Shown piece after piece: positions 58,417-64,000 of a stretch of 64,000 nucleotides of DNA. The translations under genes and the position numbers were made by a program. This DNA is from Antilocapra americana. Lineage: Eukaryota > Chordata > Mammalia > Artiodactyla > Antilocapridae. The notes under the pieces were generated by a model. The model did no database searches. It saw only the letters and a program-made list of their open reading frames with translations, and was not told the origin of the DNA. Each line of letters starts with the position of its first letter. The stretch's first letter is position 1. The DNA lies in contig ML661799.1 of assembly GCA_007570785.1 (NCBI GenBank), positions 1,649,598 to 1,713,597 on the forward strand, given 5' to 3'.

Positions 58417-58636
58417 GGGCTTCCCTGGTGACGCGGACTGAAAAGAGTCTGCCTGCAGTGTAGGAGACCCAGGTTTGATCCCTGGGTTGGGAAAAATCTA
58501 CTGGAGAAGGGAATGGCTATCCACTCCAATATTCTTGCCTGGAGAACCCCTTGGACAGAGGAACCTGGCAGGCTGTAGTCTATGGGGTTGCAAAAGCATT
58601 GGAAATGACTGAGTGACTAACATTTTCACTTTCAGG
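58417..58636 (+). repeat. Bov-tA-type SINE in WNT2B intron 4
   Basis: 'ggggcttccctggtgacgcg' to 'gactaacattttcactttca', about 50 bp upstream of the BovB insertion. Confidence 0.92.
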
Positions 58637-58673
58637 AGAAAAAAGGTTGAGGAAGCACTTCTGATTCTCCTAG

Positions 58674-59449
58674 TGATTTCCTATCAGTTCAGTTCAGTTC
58701 AGTTACTCAGTCGTGTCCAACTCTTCGTGACCCCATGAGCTGCAGCATGCCAGGCTGCCCTGTCCATCATCAACTCCTGGAGCTTGCTCAAACTCATGTC
58801 CATCGAGTCGGTGATGTCATCCAACCATCTTAAACTCTGTCGTCCCCTTCTCCTCCTGCCTTCAGTGTTTCCCAGCCTCAGGGTCTTTTCCAGTGAGTCA
58901 GTTCTTTGCATCAGGTGGCCAAAGTATTGGAGTTTCAGCTTCAACATCAGTCCTTCCAATCAATATTGAGGACTGATTTCCTTTAGGATTGACTGGTTGG
59001 ACTCTCAAGAGTCTTCTCCAACACCACAGTTCAAAAGCATCAATTCTTTGGTGCTCAGCTTTCTTTATGGTCCAACTCTCACATCCTTACATGACTACTG
59101 AAAAAGCCATAGTTTTGACTAGACGGACCTTTGTTTGCAAAGTAATGTCTCTGCTTTTTGATATGATGTCCAGGTTGGTCATAGCTTTTCTTCCAAGGAA
59201 TAAGCATTTATGGCTGCAGTCACCATCTGCAGTGATTTTGGAGCCCCCCAAAATAAAGTCTGTCACTGTTTCCACTGTTTCTCCATCTATTTGCCATGAA
59301 GTGATGGGACCATATGCTGTGACCTTAATTTTTTTAAAGTTGAGTTTTAAGCCAACTTTTTCACTCTCCTCTTCCACAATCATCAAGAGGCTCTTTAGTT
59401 CTTCACTTTCTGCCATAAGAGTGGTATCATCTGTCATGATTTCCTATCA
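58674..59449 (-). repeat. 5'-truncated BovB, inverted, with target-site duplication
   Basis: The element (58687-59436) is flanked by a perfect 13-bp duplication tgatttcctatca (58674-58686, 59437-59449). It starts with the GTTCAGTTCAGT 3' end and has a small internal deletion near 58999. Residual RT (ADDTTLMAESEE on the minus strand) sits at its truncated end. Confidence 0.96.
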
Positions 59450-59886
59450 CCAAGTTTGTTTTCTTCCCATGTGGTATAATTCAGAGGGTTACTCTATAAA
59501 TGCCTAGAAATAGTTATATATCACCCAGGTGTAAGCTGTAAGCCTATGCTATCATCCTAAAATGCACCTTTGGAGAAGGATCTCTGGAGTCAGGAGGGAA
59601 GGTGACTCATATATGTATGGGGTGTTCTCAGAGGTATAAAATTAGATCTCGTAAAATCCAGAGTGGGGCCTGGAATTTAAAGGGTACAAGTCATCCCAGA
59701 AGGGAGTATGGATCCAGGATTTCCCTCTAAAGCAGTACAGTCCTATTGAACTTTCTGTGATGATAGAAATGTTCGACATCTATGTTCTTCAGTACAGTAG
59801 CCATTTAGTTATGTGTGATTACTGAACACTTGAAATATAGTTAGTGTGACTGAGGGACTAAGTATTAAAATTTATGTACTTTTAAT

Positions 59887-60096
59887 TGTGGTTTAGTTGC
59901 TATGTCATGTCCCAACTCTTTGTGACCCCCATGAACTTAGCCCACCAGGCTCCTCTGTCCATGGGATTTTCCAGATAACAATACTGGAGTGGGTTGCCAT
60001 TTCCTTCTTCTGGGGACCTTCTCGACCCAAGGATCAAACCCAGGTCTCCTGAACTGCAGGCAGATTCTTTATGACTGAGTCACCAGGGAAGCCCTA
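59887..60096 (-). repeat. Bov-tA-type SINE, inverted
   Basis: 'tggtttagttgctatgtcat' through the head 'gactgagtcaccagggaagcc'. An L1 copy later inserted at its right edge. Confidence 0.92.
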
Positions 60097-60693
60097 ATTT
60101 TTTTTTTTTTTTAGATCCATGAGGTTTTTTTTTTTTTAATTGGAAGCTAATTACTTTACAATATTGTGGTGTTTTTTTTTACCATACATTCACATGAATC
60201 AGCCATGGGTGTACCTGTGTTCCCCATCCTAACCCTCCCTCCCACCTCCCTCCCCATCCCATCCCTCAGGGTCATCCCAGTGCACCAGCCCTGAGCGCCC
60301 TGTCTCATGCATCGAACCTGGACTGGCGGTCTGTTTCACATATGATAATATATATGTTTCAATGCTATTCTCTCAGATCATCCCACCCTTGCCTTCTCCC
60401 ACAAAGTCCAAAAGTCTGTTCTTTACATCTGTGTCTTTTTCACTGTCTCAAATATAGGGTCATTGTTACCATCTTTCTAAGTTCCATATATATGCATTAA
60501 TATATGGTATTGGTGTTTTTCTTTCTGACTTACTTCGCTCTGTATAATAGGCTCCAATTTCATCCACCTCATTAGAACTGAATCAAATGCATTCTTTTTA
60601 ATAGCTGAGTAATATTCCATTGTGTATATCTACCACAGCTTTCTTATCCATTCATCTGCTGATGGACATCTAGGTTGGGTAAGCCCTAATTTT
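60089..60693 (-). repeat. 5'-truncated ruminant L1, inverted, with double poly(A) tail
   Basis: The element body (about 60125-60680) reads as the reverse complement of the L1 3' end. It is flanked by a perfect 13-bp duplication aagccctaatttt (60089-60101, 60681-60693). Two poly-T runs (60098-60112 and 60125-60137) bracket a 12-base non-L1 spacer (agatccatgagg). Confidence 0.9.
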
Positions 60694-60844
60694 AATTAAC
60701 TTAAATCTAAATGATCACAATTGGCTAATGGCTCCTATATAGGCCACCTCAGCTCCAGAGTGTTGAAGAGACTTCTGGTGTACAAGAGAGTTAGGACCTA
60801 ACTCCTGGAGTTAGGCAGAAAACTATAAGTAGATCTAGTCACTC

Positions 60845-61130
60845 CACACTCTAGAGCAGTGGTCCCTAATGTTTTGGTTTGTATACTCCTATGATTAAAA
60901 AAATTTGAGCATGTACCTCCAATACATGTGTATTTATTTATGAATTATGTCTGTGTTTCACTGTACTAACATGTACATCATAAAACATACAAAGCAGACA
61001 TTTTAAAGTGGTGAGATAAAAAAATATAGAAGTACTAGTATTTTCTATCCATATTTAGTGGAATGTGGAGACTACTAATAGAAACCAGTTAATTTATTAT
61101 ACCCTTTTTGAACCCCCAGGCTAGTCACTT
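60845..61130. repeat. Possible hAT-type DNA transposon remnant
   Basis: 'agagcagtggtccctaatgttttgg' resembles the terminal 'cagtggt(t/c)c.caa' of Charlie-like elements, and the rest is AT-rich and diverged. The family is uncertain. Confidence 0.3.
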
Positions 61131-61406
61131 TCCCATCTCCAGGAAAGGGCTAAAGTAGGTATTCTCTAGGATCCATCCTATCCAAAAATTCTAGGATCTT
61201 GTGATCTGTTGGCAGGATCTCTTTGGCAAAAATCAGTCAGAATGAGGTTGTGAGCATTCTCTGCAGGGGGAGTAACACCATCCATACCCTTCAAGAGTTC
61301 CTACCATAAGGGGTAAAGCAAGGGATATTATTTAGGAATTCCTTAGGGAGAAGACTCCTGCCAGGAATGTTTATCAGTTTGTCCCCTCAGATGATCAGAT
61401 ATTCTT

Positions 61407-61602
61407 GGGCTTCCCTTGTGGCTCAGCTGGTAAAGAATCTGCCTGCAATGCAGGTGACCTAGGTTTGATCCCTGGGTTGGGAAGATCCCCTGGAGAAGGG
61501 AAAGGCTACCCACTTCAGAGTTCTGGCCTGGAGAATTCCATGGACTGTATAGTCCCTGGGGTCGCAAAGAGTCGGACACAACTGAGCAACTTTTACACAC
61601 AC
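61407..61602 (+). repeat. Bov-tA-type SINE in WNT2B intron 4
   Basis: 'gggcttcccttgtggctcag' to 'cacaactgagcaacttttac'. Lacks part of the tail half ('ctggtgggctacag' is missing). Confidence 0.92.
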
Positions 61603-62139
61603 GCTTCATCTACCGAGTTAGGTACTATTAACTAACTTGCTAGACCTTATAGCTAAGAAGTGTAGAACTGGGTTTTAATCCTAGACAATTTGACATCAGG
61701 CCTATGCTTTTAATTTTACTTTCCCGTATAGTACAACTTAATGAAATATAAACTAAGTTGTAGCAAGATTTCTTAGAAAAGATAAATTATAGGCTGTTTT
61801 TTATTTTAACTTTTTATTATATAAAATTTCACACATAAAGTAGAGAAGCTTCACCCAGCTTTAACAGTTATGACATTTTCAGGGTGAGTTTTGAAGGGGA
61901 TATGGAAATATGTATTGGTAGGGAATGCACTGCAGGAAAAGTCAGTGGTCTTTGGGGAGCCTTGATGGTGGGAGGAAAAAGGCCTGGTGCAGAGGGCAAT
62001 GAGATGGTCATTTTGGCTAGTGGATATATTTTCAGGAAATGAGATTATTTATGGTTTCCTCATGAGGATGTGGGTAAGGGAACCCAGAGCAGCTGAAGTA
62101 AGAGGTAACTTGGTTCTCACTCTCTCTTCCCCAACCCAG

Positions 62140-62369
62140 GTTCCCTAGGCACTGCAGGCCGAGTCTGTAGCAAGACATCTAAAGGGACAGATGGTTGTGA
62201 AATCATGTGCTGTGGCCGAGGGTATGACACAACTCGAGTTACCCGTGTCACCCAGTGTGAGTGCAAATTCCACTGGTGCTGTGCTGTTCGGTGCAAGGAG
62301 TGCAGAAACACTGTGGACGTCCATACTTGCAAGGCCCCCAAGAAGGCAGAGTGGCTGGATCAGACCTGA
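62140..62369 (+). CDS. WNT2B: WNT2B terminal coding exon 5 (cysteine-rich C-terminus)
   Basis: Acceptor CCAACCCAG; the first two bases complete Gly. The translation [35 protein letters not shown]... to [11 protein letters not shown] ends at TGA 62367-62369, covering about residues 319-394. This is the Wnt C-terminal domain, whose disulphide-rich index-finger hairpin (CCGRGY, CxCKFHWCCxVxCxxC) contacts the far side of Frizzled. All cysteines of these motifs are present. Joining the five exons (191+221+278+265+230 bp) gives 1185 bp, 394 codons plus stop, with no frame break. Loss of the human gene causes severe early-onset chronic diarrhoea, so strong constraint is expected. Confidence 0.98.
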
Positions 62370-64000
62370 ACATAAGAATACCTCACTCATCCCTCCACTT
62401 CAAACCTCCTGATTCAAAAGCACAAGATCTTTGCATGCACACCTTCCTCCACCCTCAACCCTGGGCTGCTACAGCTTCTATTTAAGGACTTGGAGAACAC
62501 TCCAGAGGGACCCTGGTGTCCTAGCTGGTTCCTTAGCCCTGGGAAGGAGTTGACAGGGGATGTATTATAAAAAAAAAAAAAGAGCGGCTCCTTGACTCCC
62601 CACTCTGGAGGCTAGAAGGGAGAATGAAAGAGGTAGGAGTCTTCAGAGTGATATGAGCTGCACTAAAGCACACAGTCAAGGCTCATTCTTCCCTTCCCTT
62701 GCATTGGCTTCCTGATACTTCTTGTGTGTGCAAGAGAAAGTGTACCTGGAGAGAACTTCTTTTCCTACCTGGCTGAGGGTAGATGGGACAGACATGAAAC
62801 CACATATCTCTTCCCTGGATCAGTGTGAGCTAACTGCCTGGTACCCCAAAAGAAACTCTGCAACATCCTTCCATTATCAAGAGCCTGAGATTGCTAGATA
62901 TGAGTTAGCCATAGTGGACAAGGTTCCATTCTCATGCTCATATGTTTGTAAACTGCTGTGTTTTGTAGGAGAAAAAAAATTATACAACTATACAAACATA
63001 CATTCCCTTCCAATCTCTCCTTTTCAACCTGTATCAGCCAGCATTGCCTCTTTTGCTCCCTTGCTGCCTGTATAAACTGAATGGCATGCAGTGTCAGCCT
63101 AACAGATCATTAGAACACCCTAGAACACTCCTAAGAAAGAGTAATTTGGTTACTCTTGGGATTTTTTACTTTTTTTAAACTTTCCATGCATTATTCTGGT
63201 GGTCATCCAGGTTTGGGAAACACTAAGTAAAAGATATGTGACTCATGGAGGGTGGGAGAGGGTAACAAGACTGATCTCAAGGGCCACATGAGGCATCAGT
63301 GTATACTAGGCAGGTAAAGATCTCTAGCTTTGGTAATTTTTAGGAGAGGATCCTAGCCTTTGAAGCTGGGAGCAGGAACCAGTGGTTACAAAGGGAAGGA
63401 GAGCTAGGGCTTGGGGCCAAAGGGGTATACAGCTTAGAAAGCAGCCTTTCCTCATTTATTCAACAAATCTTTATTTAGTGACTCTCCATGTCTTGGTGAT
63501 TATTATCCTTCAATCCACATTCGGCTTAAATAACACAGTTCCTTCTAAGCTACTACCCACTGCCTAACTAAGCTTGCAGTAGTGGCATCTCCAGAGATAG
63601 CAGGCTTAGTAAGCCAGAGAAGGGTAGGACACAGAGTCCCCAAAATCATGATGTCCTATTTTTATGTGACTTGGACAGTGGTTGTCTCTTGCCTGTTGAT
63701 ATTTTAAAGGAGCAGAGTGGTGTAGAAATTTGCATTTATGACATACCTAGGCTAAAATTTCAGGTGTACCAGCTATGATATTTTGAGCAAGATTCCCAAA
63801 TTCTCTGAGCCTCTATCTTCTCATCTCTAAAATGAGGGTATAAACTTATCTCAGATATTGAGTTTTAATTCTGCCCCCAAATCCAGCCAATAGACCCTCT
63901 TACCAAAGCCTCTAATTGGTCTAGCCCATCCTGACTTAAAATCTTCAGTTCAGGACTGTAAGGTATTGACAGCAGGCTGCAGATTAAGGAGACTATACAG
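62370..64000 (+). other. WNT2B: WNT2B 3' UTR and downstream DNA
   Basis: Unique sequence follows the stop, with an A run at 62568-62582. No canonical AATAAA was found before the window ends, so the 3' end is not placed; the UTR may run past 63 kb. An open frame at 62722-63075 has no recognisable product. A MIR lies at 63708-63860. The next gene in human (ST7L) is not visible here. Confidence 0.6.
63708..63860 (+). repeat. MIR SINE
   Basis: 'ctctgagcctctatcttctcatctctaaaatgagg' is the MIR 3' core. The head is diverged. Confidence 0.8.

Larger units (their letters stand above)
57271..62139 (+). other. WNT2B: WNT2B intron 4
   Basis: GT...AG intron of 4869 bp, phase 1. It carries most of the repeats of this gene (two + strand SINEs, an inverted SINE, a BovB and an L1 copy), an L2-like piece near 57500-57570, a possible DNA-transposon remnant at 60845-61130 and a possible L1 scrap at 61795-61880. 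Unique DNA at 57600-58400 and 59450-59880 shows nothing. Confidence 0.9.

Noticed and set aside
62722..63075. 117-codon open frame downstream of WNT2B
   Set aside because: It lies in the probable 3' UTR, has no recognisable domain and its start lacks support.
1..64000. CRISPR arrays, operons, insertion sequences, phage-like or other bacterial systems
   Set aside because: No regularly spaced identical repeats or prokaryotic gene organisation; the introns, SINEs and LINEs show a ruminant nuclear genome.

Overview
This is ordinary mammalian nuclear DNA from a ruminant, probably a bovid. It is dense in BovB LINE fragments, Bov-tA/Bov-A2 tRNA-derived SINEs and CHR-type SINEs, a combination diagnostic of ruminants. 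I cannot separate cattle from sheep or goat by eye. Two protein-coding genes lie on the + strand in the order CTTNBP2NL then WNT2B, the order I know from human 1p13.

Layout: 1-11539 is an intron of CTTNBP2NL; its first coding exon (about 33 codons in human) was not found and should lie left of the window. Three coding exons follow at 11540-11770, 14990-15097 and 16389-17870. They are all in phase 0 and give 606 codons; with the missing 33 this equals the 639 residues of the human protein. A 3' UTR of uncertain length follows. From about 20.7 to 48.2 kb is intergenic or distal-promoter DNA. It holds a decayed L1 of about 6 kb with nested SINEs and a BovB, two LTR-like sequences, an 80-bp mariner hairpin, a near-perfect CTCF core motif and a small CpG island at about 41.75-42.37 kb. 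A candidate relic of the distal alternative first exon of WNT2B sits near 29.6 kb. The WNT2B CpG island and promoter are at about 47.4-48.75 kb. Five coding exons follow (48554-48744, 54820-55040, 56043-56320, 57006-57270, 62140-62369), and splice in frame to a 394-residue Wnt ligand.

The genes are functionally separate. CTTNBP2NL encodes a coiled-coil, proline-rich scaffold linked to cortactin and the striatin/PP2A (STRIPAK) complex. WNT2B encodes a secreted, acylated Wnt. Nothing suggests a bacterial-style operon, CRISPR array or a wholly new system. The most worthwhile observations are regulatory or evolutionary: the apparently broken distal WNT2B first exon, the CTCF site between the genes, the mariner hairpin resembling the bovine miR-2284/2285 family, an L1 copy with a double poly(A) tail, and nested or chimeric LINEs. 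Repeat names are from memory of consensus sequences, and repeat edges are good to roughly 5-20 bases unless a target-site duplication is given.
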